The position numbers were made by a program, and so were the translations under genes. A DNA stretch of 64,000 nucleotides from Membranipora membranacea (lineage: Eukaryota; Bryozoa; Gymnolaemata; Cheilostomatida; Membraniporidae): assembly GCA_914767715.1 (NCBI GenBank), contig OU612070.1, positions 10,061,501-10,125,500 on the forward strand, in the 5' to 3' direction. Below, piece after piece: positions 35,991 to 48,400 of the stretch. The notes under the pieces were generated by a model, which was given only the letters and a program-made list of their open reading frames with translations, ran no database searches and was not told where the DNA came from. Every line of letters starts with the position of its first letter. Within the stretch, counting starts at the first letter, position 1.

Positions 35991-38334
35991 ACGCTTGCTA
36001 ATATAACTAATAAGATTACTACCAGTTGCAGCTAGTTGTACAGCTTATCCGTGAACATTGATTATTGAATAGCCGTCTATTAGTTCAGCTTTTATAAACA
36101 CTTTGACCCACACTCTATTATTTTCATCAGCTGCTTATAGTAGTGTAATAATGATGCAAGAGCAAAGGGTATGAGCATAATAGCAACTATAGTAAAGATT
36201 ATTGGGTAATCCTTCACGAGAATTCGTGTAGCATGTAATGTGTGTCACGTAGCATAGTTGGTTCCTGGTACCCCAGGGATAATTGTTGTGGTTTGATAAC
36301 ATCATGATTTCTCTTCCGCAGACAATATCGAGCTAGGATCACTTTCAATCCTTTGATCCTTTGATTGCCAGGGTCAATGTGATAAAGAATGATGAAAGTA
36401 CCATTCAATAGCCCATCTCTTGACTGTTCTATTCAGCCACCCCTTGTTGATAGAGGCAAAGCAATATCGAGATAATAGTTGTTCGCAGCAGCGTGTTCTA
36501 AAATGTTTGACCAATGTATGCTGCAAACTTAGATAAGTTTAATCCGATTGCCTGCATTCCAATTGGTCCCTTCCACTGTTCACGCCGCTGCGGCGTAACC
36601 AGTGGATCGGGAGCAACTCTGAATTCAGGCAAATGGACCAAACTTAGTCTACTGTAAACTCATTACTTTGATCAAGCTATGGTCATGTGGAAGAGAATGA
36701 TGATTGATGAAAGTGCCATTTAATTTAATAGCCCACTTCTTGACTGTTCAAATTAGTGACCCCTCCTTGATGGAAGCGAAGCAATGTCAAGATAATAGTT
36801 GTTCGCTATTATAAGTGCAGCAGCAGTTTTAATAGACGTACGCTGTAAACTCATGATCTGCTCATTTGAAAGTGGGATATTAGTAGGTGATCAGAAAACC
36901 CCTCCCTGCCTTTGGAAACCCCTTACAGTGCCTTCTACCCTAGCCTTATCTCAAAGGCCCCTTTGACATAAGGCTGATCTACCCTTGGTTAGTCTTACCG
37001 CATGTTACAGGTTTATCGTATTTAATTGAATATTTTTACTTTGGCCAGCTTGGCGGTTGCTGATGGGTCAATGGATCATCAATAGCAGCAACCTGGCCAA
37101 AATCCATGTATTAATAAGTCTATGGAAAAATCATAAGCTCTCAACCCCAGGATGATGAATAACTAACATACAACGGTGTCCCGTCACATGACCCGATGTA
37201 CTTTAATTGTTTTATCTTGTCATTCTTGTGACATGGGGAAATAAATAGTTATTTTGGTAGAAATTGGCATGTAGAGGCTGTATGCAATGATTTTGGCACT
37301 CCATAATTTATTTAAATCTGTCACCCAAAGTTACGTATATTCATTTCATATAATCATGTCTATAAAAAAACTTACATGGTATAAGACATGGTGCTCCGTA
37401 AACAGTTTTTTTAAATCCACATTTTTTCGGGTGTTAAAAAATGGTCTGAACCTGTGTGTTACCTAATACATAGAGTGAATACTAGAAAGGAAGGTGATGA
37501 AGGAATTGATTGATAACCTGCCCTTCTACAAACTCACAGTCTAAGTGCTCAGGCAAATGCAATGCAAGTTAGTTGCAAAGCATTACCAACCACCAATTCG
37601 CATTGCAGCTGTATGAGCATATTGCAGCCATACAGATGCCGACTGTGGGATAAAGTCAAATGGGGCAGTAACAGCTATCCATAAAGTATATCGCTTGTAT
37701 AAACGACATATGATATTACTGGACTAAGAACACGGTTTCATATATATATTTTGTGCATAATATTCATAATAATATACCTCTCTCACCATCCTTGAAAATT
37801 TCAACTTTGTCTGGCCCACACAAGTCAAATACAACCGTACAACCACTGTACCATATTTTACTTGGTGTTCGCGTAATAGAAATGTTGGAGCCAATATGGC
37901 CCATAATAGCTGGGATTTCTGGGAGATATACTACAAGTTTAGTCCGCAACCTTTATTCCATACTCATATTTTGACAGGAAAGTATGTGTTTTTATCTTCC
38001 CGAAAACACTATTCCTGAGAATCTTATCCAAGGCCTTCCTCGTCGTACAACCCTGAGTGGAGAGATTCACAGTGAGACGGCCAACAGAGAATGATCAACA
38101 ATAGCGTCAACCTGAGCAAAATTTTAAGCTCTCTTTGTAGGGGTACTTTCAACATTGAATCAAGTCTCTAAAAATGATACACACGACAGGACAGAATAAG
38201 CTGCAACGGAGGCTTATGATACAGTCATATACAATTATCAGCATTATTATCAATCCTGTATTTACTTTCATCATGAAGATAAGGGTCCTATGTCTGATAT
38301 ACACTCATAACACATTTACATTGCGACAATTAAA
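35991..38334. other. Intergenic region, P450 / NHL-repeat gene (divergent, 2.3 kb)
   Basis: It should contain promoters of the divergent P450 and NHL genes. Present are the TAGAT-ended MITE copy B (36530-36651) and an isolated exon-like open frame on the minus strand near 37785-37935. No other gene was recognised. Confidence 0.5.
36530..36651. mobile_element. TAGAT-ended palindromic MITE, copy B
   Basis: 122 bases. Left arm TAGATAAGTTTAATCCGATT then GCCTGCATTCC; right arm, reverse-complemented, TAGACTAAGTTTGGTCCATT then TGCCTGAATTC. The centre holds the small palindrome CGCCGCTGCGGCG. TA at both ends is compatible with a Tc1/mariner-like TA target. It is non-coding. Confidence 0.7.
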
Positions 38335-40933
38335 ATGGCCGCAACAGTACATCTCTCACTCTGCATGCTAGTGTGTATGTCTTCTTCAGCGCTTTCCACC
38401 TTCTCCCTGTAAGTTGGTTGTCACACTGCTCAATCTTGTGTAGCTTTCATCATGATTGCAATTTTCTATATTACCATTGGTTCTATTCGATGATTAATAT
38501 AGAAATTCATCAAATATAATTTCTATATTCATCAAATAGAATTTCTATATTACGATCAATGAATGTATCGATATCAAAATCCAAACATACGGTTGACGGT
38601 CTTTTTTTTTCTTTGCGTCAATCGAAAGCCTTAGTCAAAACATTTTATGTTGGAAATAGAGAGAGCAAATTTCTATTTTTTTCACAGAGACAGCAACTTC
38701 AGTTCTAGCCTGGATACATATAGTGAGGTCTACGATATCCAAGAAGATCTCTTTTTCCCATCTAACCTGCTGTTCAGCGATGGCCATGCGCTCCTTACGG
38801 CTTCAGGTAACACCTCCCACCTGGTAGCTGGTAAAATTGGATCCTGGGGCTACAATGAAGGCCAGGGAGAGCAAGCTAGGTTCTACGGTATAACTGGAAT
38901 TCTTCAGATAAACAGCACAACAGCAATAGTAGTAGACAAATGGAACCACTGCCTGCGCTCCATAGACAGACTCACAAATCAGACCTCTCTATATGCTGGT
39001 AATTGCACAGACTATGGTAAACAGGAAGGAGAGTTATCCGTGGCTAGATTCTCCTACCCGACAGACATCATTCAAGTCGACAAAGTTATTGTAATCACTG
39101 ATACTTACAACATGGCGGTTAGGGCGATCATTACCTCTCAAGGTAAACACCTTGTGACAACTGTCTCAAAGGCAGGGATCCTCAAGTATCCTAAATACCT
39201 CGCTGCTAATACTGCTAATGATATTTTTGTAACTGTGAACGATGGACTCATTAAAATCTCAGCAGGAACCAATGAGCCTGTAGCCTTAACCTCTCTACAG
39301 GGCGGGTATCTAGACGGTGCCATGTCTGTTGCCCAGTTTTATGCCATTGACCAGGTACAACTACTGCACGATAGGCTTATGATTGTCACGGATGCAGGAA
39401 ATCGCCAGCTCAGGCTAATCGACTTGCAGAACGACACAGTTGTCACGATTAGTGAATTGCCAAACAAGATATGCAGAGGAGTCTTAGTCACTGATGCTAA
39501 GATCTACATTGGAGGTTATAAACATATCTATGAAGCAGCGGCAACAGGTGAGATAGCTGAACATTGCATATATACCAGGGGGGGGGGGGGCATCACACGA
39601 GGGCAAGAGTCTGGGAGGCTCAGACTATTTCCTTTGCTGCCTTTAATTGTCACTAATATTGAACGATGATTATTTAAAAACTACTGACATGTAGGCTAAT
39701 AGGGTGTTGTGCTTCCACCTGCACCTTCCCATCACATAACAAGACCTTTCAATATCACAAACCACACATCATACTACAAAACTGCATGGTCGTTAATACA
39801 AATATTTATTTGTAGTGGACTCAAGTTTTTACCCAACAACTGCAACAATCAATAACATCACAACTAGTAGGCAATCGATAGCAATCCTGACCACTGCGGC
39901 ACCGCTACCTGTCATATCAGCCTTCACTGCCAAGTATGAAGTAGACTGTCACCTTCTCTCACGAAGCACTGATAGGGCACTGCTCAGAGCTGTCATGAAA
40001 TACCGGCATACCCAGCTTGTGACTGATGTCTGTCAACAAGGTATATACTAATCCTCCTTGTAAATTACCTTGGCCTAATGAATTTAAAGTTTGAGATAAG
40101 AATGTGCTTTTCCCACTTAATAACATATTTAATATATTTTTGATTAATTTCCCCGGTTTTTCCGTATAAGACAGCAAATCTCATCATGAGTGACCTAGCT
40201 GTTTTGAATTAAATTAGAGCCCACGTCAAATCTCCATCTTAAAAAATTTCTCCGTTTTCCGTACCCCTGAGATCAACAGGAGAAATTGTTGTTTTTATGA
40301 AAGTTATCGTGACAGTGACACTTTTTGGTTACTGTCTATTGTTAGATTGCAGAACCTCACCAAAGTACAGACCCTCTTATAGATGTAATAGTAGTGTGGT
40401 TACTGTCTATTGGCCTGTGGTTATTACTTCCTCAAATACAGCTGCAGTTGGCGATAGGCTGAGATCCATCAACCCTGAATTGTACTCTATAACGGTTCTC
40501 TCCTCCAGCCCTTCGTAAGTCTTAATGCTATTATCTTGTCAAACCTGTTCAATACATAGACTTAACATAGATTAAGTCTATGCATTGAACACATTTGTTC
40601 ACTTTCTCCGCCTTTGGAGCTCCTAGTTTTATCCATATTGCATTTTGATTTGAACTTTCGGTTGATGTGTCAACCTAAGCCACACTCGCTGCTGGAAGAC
40701 GGACGAGGAAATTCAGAGCGGGTCAGACTTGGTCTAGCGCACGATCAGAAATTAGCCCTGCAATAGAAACTTTCAACTGACGAAATTTTCAATCATGTCT
40801 GATTTTCCAAGTTATATATATTAAGACTAACATTTACAGGATTATACCACCAGTCAAGAGAAGTGGATATTTCATCAGGTTGGAGCAGCTTACAGTGTTA
40901 GCCAATGGTACATTCATACCCTACACCAACTAA
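38335..40933 (+). CDS. Secreted NHL-repeat protein, complete, 5 exons
   Basis: Exons: 38335-38408, 38688-39547, 39816-40040, 40346-40514, 40840-40933; phases agree and give 473 residues. The first exon encodes a signal peptide (hydrophobic SLCMLVCMSSSALS). Residues about 30-310 look like three to four NHL beta-propeller blades, e.g. RFYGITGILQINSTTAIVVD followed by KWNHCLRSID; FSYPTDIIQVDKVIVITDTY; and a blade with IVTDAGNRQLRLID. NHL propellers bind proteins, glycans or RNA; a secreted one would act outside the cell. The remaining 160 residues have a few cysteines and no domain I recognise. Several Asn-X-Ser/Thr sites are present. No membrane segment follows the signal peptide. The ligand is unknown. 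Confidence 0.85.
38507..38550 (+). repeat. 22-bp tandem repeat, 2 copies
   Basis: Two adjacent near-identical units, TTCATCAAATATAATTTCTA and TTCATCAAATAGAATTTCTA, each followed by TA. They lie in the first intron of the NHL gene, preceded by related inverted sequence. Confidence 0.6.
40547..40590. repeat. Long hairpin, 19-bp stem
   Basis: GTTCAATACATAGACTTAA and TTAAGTCTATGCATTGAAC flank a six-base loop with a single mismatch in the stem. It sits 32 bases after the donor of the last intron of the NHL gene. Confidence 0.85.
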
Positions 40934-40956
40934 GCACATGAGCTCATCTTTTTCAC

Positions 40957-40962
40957 AATAAA
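40957..40962 (+). terminator. Polyadenylation signal AATAAA of the NHL gene
   Basis: A canonical hexamer lies 23 bases after the TAA stop at 40931-40933. It is very close, so the 3'UTR would be short. Confidence 0.6.
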
Positions 40963-43900
40963 ACCAAGACCATATCGGAATCACCCATACACCAGTGACT
41001 GTGAAGGATCCTAGTTATTATGAAGCCTAGGTATCCATGCACAAACAAATATCGATGGACTTCAGCGGTATAATGAAGCCTGGCATTAGTGTGTTTGAAA
41101 TAATGGGAACACAACTTCCAAGGTTTAGAGAAACATCAGGTGACGGAATTATCAAGTTTGCCTAATAAGTGCCACATATGCAGGATACTGATCAAAATTC
41201 CATTATATCACACCATACATTGTGATATTGCGCAGCAGCAGTAACTTCTCCCTCCTCCTGCTGCCTGTTAGCCACACTATTCAGCTTCGCCTTGCTCTGC
41301 TTCAACTAAATCGTAAACTGAACCCAAACTTCCAATCTTTGCTTGCCGGCTTTCCATAAATCTGATGTCAAAACTTGGCCTGACCCACATTTCGTTCTTG
41401 GCTCGTGGCCGCATCGTTGTCGGTTTTCCTGACTAACTTTACCACTGCTGCTTCCCAATTTTTATTATTTTCTTTTTACACATTGTAACTATTATTTCTG
41501 TTTTGTTATCTTTTTATTCTGCAATCATCAACAGTGATGTACTACCAGATATCAAATTGGCAATCCATATATCAGTTCAGTTTTTACAAGGAGTTTGAAA
41601 CTCCCTGTAACTCCATGGTTTTACCTCAGCCGATTCAGCTATCAAAAAGTAAACCTTTTTTCAAGCATTTTCACATATGTTTCTTCTCTGCATTTCCCAA
41701 AAAAAAATTTTTCAGTCAGGGGCCTCATTGGCCTAGAACTATATTGAGTAGAGACACAACAGCCTACATGAGGAATAAGGGTTATAATCACATATTTTGC
41801 AAACAAACAACATACAACAAGTGGCGGCCACAGATGTGTCAAGATGTGTCTGAGCTAAAGTTCATGGCAGTCCTCATGGTGGAGGCTAGATGGCCACTGC
41901 ACATACATCTCTGACGAACAGTGTCTATCCTATAATGGTAGTTTGATACCACCCACCACCCACCCTAACGCACCACCTTACATTGTCCTAGACATCTAGT
42001 GCCAGGCGAGGGCAGAAAATTAAGTAACAACATGAAATATAAATAATGAATTATGATTTGATAAAACTTTTTTTTTTCATTTATCAGTTTATGTCATCAT
42101 ATTTTACGAGTGCATATATAAAGATGGTTACTAAAAATGCAACAATGGGCTAGTCAGATAGGTCGAAACTAGAGTTCTAAGCCCCATCAAACTGTTCATC
42201 AGTCCAGAGAGCGGAGACATACAGCTGACAGCTTGACTACAATTGGTCACTGGACACCAAGCTCCCAAAGGCGAGAAGCCAAACACCTCCCTGATGAATG
42301 AGGAACCCTCCTCTTTCGCAGTCCACCCATCAGGTCACTTAATTTGTGGGATCGCATCACTTGGAGTTACTTTTCCACTCATATTCTTACTCCAAATTTA
42401 TGTATGGGCTGGGTCAAGTATATAATTATGACAATTGGATGGGCTCACTTCAAATATTGATGTGATTAGACACAGGTGTGCTATTACGCAAGCCCTTATT
42501 TGCTCAATTAGAGTGAATTTAATATCAGGTATCACTTTCAAACTTTAATTGCTAACAGAGTCTGGTTACATGGTAATTACGCCAAGGATATGATGACTAA
42601 AATGTTGCTGATTTTGATTTTAGAGTCAATGGTTAATCATCATTGTTTGAGTCACTCAAAACCTTGACTTCCATGTGAAGACAAATTGTCTTTGTCATGG
42701 TCATATTAGATCACATATTGAATTTACATTTGGGGGTCGCTCATGTTGCCCAATAGACGTTCTTATTCTGATATCAAATAACTTCATTATTTGAAAGACA
42801 AATGGGTAGTGAGTTATGTTCCACCGCACAGAATGTGGACATAATGGTTATATTCACATCTCCTCTCCCCGTCAGAAGGGAGTGACACACACAATCCGCC
42901 ATTTTAATTCATTTTTTATATCACAAAAATATTGCACTACCAATTGCTGTAAAATCTTTGTTGAATATAAACCTTGAGAAATTATGCAGATATGCCCGAA
43001 GCTCAAAGCTTCATGCAAATTATCAGAATCATCGCTGTCCTAAATATCCCTCAGTCGAATTAAATGGTTTATCAAAATTCAAATCTTGCTCTAAAATTGA
43101 AAAGTATTAGGTGAAAACTTATTTTTGAATTCACAGGGCATTCACTTTTGGAAGTCTATTCCAAACACAAAATTATCACTAGCAGCGATGGGAAAAAAAT
43201 AAAATATTAAGTCTCCAAAATCTTTGGAAAATACATGGACTGTGAGTATATGATCAAGTTAACATATTTATGTCTTGCTGGCATGTGATTAATGGATATC
43301 TTCTTTGCCTATATGTAAGCAAGGAGTGATAGTCCCCTGTTGCTCCTTAATGTAAGCAGCAGTAAAAAAATATTGGCCTCCCCCTCTCTGTTTATAAATG
43401 AACATGTAGATAGATTTGTCATTTGTAATGATCTATAATAATATGATCAAAACAAACATTTTTTTGGCAGAAAGTTCAAGGTTTTTTGAATGAGTGCCAG
43501 CAATAATCAATGACTCATAAACGTGGATGGTGCCATAAGTTGTAGACTGAGAGAGTAGAGCTGAGTAGAGCTGAGACAGACATTCAGATGCGTCTTTCAG
43601 AACTGGCTTCAAGAGATATTTGCTCTTCCAAATAATCAGAGGCAAACAAAATATTCACACCATTCAACATCATGGCAATTCTCTCCGTTATAAAATTAAA
43701 ATCAAATCGACAAATTTATAAGAACTTTTCCAACATAATTCTGCCTTGGCTAACGACATCATGAACTTGTTAGGAATAGACCTTTAAATGTCTATACAGA
43801 CAGGTTACTCATCACTCATTGAAGTGTTTACAAATGGGAGCTCTTAGAGGCCCTCTTTCGGTTGGTCAGTTGCTCTCCAGAAGCAATATTACTTCAGCAC

Positions 43901-44839
43901 ACCCCTTAATAATGAATCAAGAATATGCGTTCAAAAACATTTTTACAGGAACATTCTGTACGTGTGTTTAGGGGTTTAGTGGGCTGAAGTACATGGTATT
44001 ATTCCATTGTATAGACGATATTAGCTTTGTTTGCTGCTGCCACAAGCCATTCTGTCCATTTCTCGGGTAACTTGCAGTGGTTATACTATGACATCATTCA
44101 ACAAGTGCCTGTCTGTTGTATAACCAAGTGCAAATATTTACTCCCAAATAATTATAATCCTACCTCAGAAGAATCTTGAGGACAAATACGTTGATTACAT
44201 GGTTGGTGAGAGTGGGGAGGGTGGGACACTTGGAGATTGCACTTAATATGTGACGTCACATTTGTTATTATCATGAGGTCCAACCCTCCCTGCAGAAAGT
44301 GGGGCACACCACCCTGAAGTCCCCTAATAAGTGCTGTAGCATGAGGTCCAACCCTCCCTGGTGAAAGTGGGGCACATCATCCTGAAGTCCCCCAGTAAGT
44401 GCTGAAGCATGAAGTCCGACCCTCCCTGGAGAAAGTGGGGCACATCATCCTGAAGTCCCTAGTAAGTGCTCTGATGCCAATTGAGATACGAAATGTCATA
44501 AAGTAGGTTGAACGAGATAAATCAAAAGAATCCCAGTGGGTTCGTCTGCACTCCCGCGTAGATAATATCAATAACAACACCTTGAAAGGCCGAACCTGTC
44601 GTGTCAACATTTCATCTGAAAGCTGATTTGGCATCGAACGTATAATTTTAGCGAAGCTTTAACATTGGCACATTATAAACACATGGTCAGGCAACCTAAT
44701 ATTATATTTGTGAATTTGTGATCTCCAAAGATTAGAATAAAGCATTCGCTTATTTCCAAACCATTAGAGTTTTTGTTTGTCATTTGGGTCATTTCAGAGT
44801 TGGTTGTCACTTATCCTCATTTAGTCAATCACATTGCAG
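40963..44839. other. Intergenic region, NHL gene / mucin-like gene (3.9 kb)
   Basis: No gene recognised. It holds the 68-bp tandem repeat at 44273-44473 and a segment near 43312-43365 resembling one at 22150-22195. A 126-codon open frame at 41534-41914 has no recognisable composition or motif and is probably chance. Confidence 0.5.
44273..44473 (+). repeat. 68-bp tandem repeat, about 3 copies
   Basis: Units begin at 44273, 44341 and 44409, each starting ATGAGGTCCAACCCTCCCTG (ATGAAGTCCGACC in the third) and containing GAAAGTGGGGCACA and CATCCTGAAGTCCC. The spacing is exactly 68 bases. A weaker related segment precedes it at about 44205-44235. Confidence 0.85.
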
Positions 44840-44908
44840 GATTAACTCTGAATCAACACCACAAACAACACAGACACATCTTCGATCGCTGCTACACCAA
44901 AGATTGAG
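44840..44908 (+). other. Probable 5'UTR exon of the mucin-like gene
   Basis: Acceptor CATTGCAG at 44839 and donor GATTGAG|GTAAGTA after 44908. Spliced to the acceptor before 45475, the frame of the downstream ATG reads back into an in-frame TAA at the second codon of this exon. It is therefore untranslated and supports the chosen start. Confidence 0.5.
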
Positions 44909-45269
44909 GTAAGTACTGTGTAACACCTTATTTGAAATTTGATCTTATCTAAATACAAAATATTGAAATATAAATTGATAAAAATCTGGCTGAAAACTGT
45001 TGACTGCCTGCTATTTGTCTCCAGGGGTACGTAGTACAACTGATTAAATATTTTTCTTGTGTGTAGCCTATTTATTTCTTGTTCTGCATGTTAGATATCA
45101 TAACATTTGATTCAACACCAAAACCTGTATGATCAAGCCTTCACCAAAATTAAGTGTTTCTGATGTTTTTGATTTAGTTTGTGATGACATACTGTTTAGC
45201 TCAGGTTATTAACTATAAACCAAAATGATAGACATGCTAGAGGGGTCAAGTTACCAGACTTATTGTGAG

Positions 45270-45307
45270 CAATGAACTAAACCTTTAGTTTATGGTTTAG
45301 TTCATTG
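45270..45307. repeat. Hairpin, 14-bp perfect stem
   Basis: CAATGAACTAAACC and GGTTTAGTTCATTG flank a ten-base AT-rich loop. It lies in the 5'UTR intron of the mucin-like gene, next to a copy of the TTAGCTAG-rich repeat. Confidence 0.85.
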
Positions 45308-45385
45308 TTGTGAGCTAGCACAAGTTTTTTAGGTGGGGTTTATATTTAGGAGTAAGTTTGAGTAATTGTCAGCTAGCTGTGAATA
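45300..45385 (+). repeat. TTAGCTAG-rich dispersed repeat, copy 5 (diverged)
   Basis: GTGAGCTAGCACAAGTTTTT ... GAGTAATTGTCAGCTAGC resembles GTTGGCTAGCACAAATTTAT ... GAGTAAATGTTAGCTAAC of copy 1. Assignment is moderate. Confidence 0.4.
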
Positions 45386-45474
45386 TGAATCCCATGTGAA
45401 ATGGCAAAGAGTCCTCCAGTGACCTGGTGCTTTCTTATCAATATAACTTATAACAGTTAATTTTTTTCTTGCAG

Positions 45475-48400
45475 ATGATGACTGCTCTGAGGAGAGATTG
45501 TTCATATACTCTGTATTCGTTGCTGTTGACCTTCGCACTGACCCTAAATGGAGTACTACCTCTTACTGTGGACGGTAAGTGCTTGAATTTTTGATTAATA
45601 AACTTATACTCTTTATACATAATATCATTGATGATATTATTTATTGATTATTGTATTTATACACATCTGAGGATTTGCCTTTTCTTTTGTCAAGAGGACA
45701 CGATCACACCAACATACAGTGTAATATTACATATCACTGCACTGGGTAAAACATTGCATCGAGGTATATGCTTAGATATGGAACCGGTTCACAGCAATTT
45801 AAACAGAGGTTAATCTGATTTAGTTCATACGAGCCAAAGGGGATGAATGACCTTATTTGTATTTCTTTACCAACATTTGAGATTTAAAGAGAAGTTCAGC
45901 TCATTAGAACACCGCTATTCAACCTATGTTATGAACTTTATCAACATCTTAATGATATTCTATTCAATATTATGTCCCTTTTTTTTTTCTTTCCATTTAA
46001 TGTCTGGCACTGAGTGCAAAACATTTCCAATTAGATGACTTTGGTTGCCAACAAAAAGTATATACATTTCTTTTTATGTATTACAGAATGCCTGACATAT
46101 GTCAATGACGTGGGGAACGATCCACATGACTGGATGATGGATGGGTCAGCTGTGAAGAGTGGTGAAGATATATCAGTGACCTGTAACTCGGGCTACGTAC
46201 CGATACTAGGACTAACTGTACGTGAATTCTGTGACACCGCAGACGGATCATCGGTCTCTGTATGCATGCGTAAGTCGTAGATGTTAGCAAGCTGTTATGT
46301 TAGGGGGTATAAGCATACTGCCTCTCATGATATTGACTAGGAATGTAGAACACTGGTGAATAGACTATCATTACAATAAACTGGATGCTGTAAGGGTAAT
46401 GATCCGTGCTGTTTTATTTTGCCCCTGTGCAAGTACAATTAGTGAAGTTTAGGTGTTGAAACTGCTATAAGTTAGCAAGAGCACAAGAACACCATGATGG
46501 AATCTTTGATAAAGTGACGTGATAGGATAACTCTGAAGCGCGAGTGTTTGATTGCGATCACCGCCAGCAGGTAGCCAATCAGATTTCTTTTCAATGCAGA
46601 GACATAATTTGCAGAAATCAGCTCTAGCCTCAGAGCTGCTCATATGCAATAGAGGTTGGAGGGGTTGGAAGGTTAGCTCTGCCATTATCCCATATTGCCA
46701 TCAATATTTTTTTAACGACACAGAATAGACTTTTCTATTAGATTGGTTAAATTTGTTATGAATATTTGACAAAAATTGTATACTAACACAATTAAATAGA
46801 AGAATGTTGGATCGATAAAAAGATTAATTGTAGGGTTACTTGGCTGAAAGTATTGAAACAAACTAGACTAAAGCTATGCGCTCTCTAGAAAGTGTTCTCT
46901 TTATTTTCTTGTCTTTCGTGGTTGTCAAACGTAAATTTAAAAATGTAATAGTCTAATAATCTCATAATATGCTCAGCAGTCAGCACAAATAATCATGTTG
47001 ACAGATTGACCATCATTGAGACTGTCTAACATTAGGCATGTCTAGACCAAGTTTGGTCCATGTGCCTGCATTCGGAGTTGCTCCTGATCCACTGGTCACG
47101 GCGTGACCATAGGAGGGGAGCAGCTGGAACGCAGGCAAATGGATTAAACTTGATCTAGGCATGTTAGACTCATTAAAGAAAACTTCTTTTATAGTGCGAT
47201 AACTGATTCTCCTGACTTACGTTTGTAGAGAAGGCTTTTGGACATTTTATTGCTCTATTTACTGTCATCCCCTCAGCGTAAATACGGATATGTTCACTTT
47301 AACCAAATCCTAATTGCATATTCTTCGTATTGTGTCTTTGTTATCCTGTTGTAACCTGTCCTTAATTTGTAGCTATTGATATGGTTTTGGTACATCAGCG
47401 GTTGACTGAAGGTGATAAAAACTGGGGGTGTACTACAGTTGATAATGGAGACGGCAGAGTGGCTTTCGTGCCGTACATCAACTGCAGTGCCATAGCAATC
47501 ACAACTTCCTTCAAGTTCGTTTACGACGAGGGAACACAAAAACAGGCCTTGGCTGTCGACTATAGTGTAAGTCTTAATTTTGAGTCTCAAGTTTTTAGTT
47601 TTAGTCTTTAGTTAAGTCGTGTGTTAAGTTATCAGTTTGTGACTTACGTCTGTAGCTCAATGTTGCTGCCACCGCTGTCCATCTCATCAATAACATGATA
47701 TGGCTGTACTGCTGCCATTACATGATTATATAGGTGATCAATATCATCTACTTGATATATATCTTCGTAAATCTGTGTTTTTAGCATTCAAACAGGTGTA
47801 TATCAAACATAAATTTTGCAGGGTAGCCGGTTTTATTTACGCATAAGATCCGGTGTATCAAGATCGACTTTATTCCTCACTAAAGACCTCGCTTCTGCGA
47901 CTTTACCGCTTGCGTGGTAAGTATTATACTTAATGGAATTTGGAATGTGGAGCCTTGCTACGGCTTTACTCATTTTTCCCTGGGTTTCGCCATTTTACGC
48001 TACCTCATATGATTTTCATGGTAACAGAGAGGTGTTCATTCAAATAAACAAACGAGTTCACTGAGAAATTGCTTGTCACTCCGTGTTCTCAGGGGGTGAC
48101 AAATCCTGAAAGCTCATGCTCGTTCGATGCAGCAATGACCTATGTAACTCAATCCTGATAACTCAATCAACTTTTCTTGGTACGCATGTATCTATGTATA
48201 ACATGATTAGTTAGTAATAATATGAAGGACAATCTTCACCAGAATTGCAGCGGATCCTTCTATATAATTATAATAATTGCCTGCAGTGTAGTAAGTCTTT
48301 ACAATTGGTATGCAAATGAAATATCGAGAATTGATGTGGAAAAATTGCAAGAATTGAAAGTCATGACTATATTCCTACCCTTAGGTACTATGTCCATCCC

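Noticed and set aside
41534-41914. 126-codon open frame in the 40.9-44.8 kb gap
   Set aside because: No recognisable motif, low-complexity flanks, no splice-compatible partner; length is within chance for AT-rich intergenic DNA.
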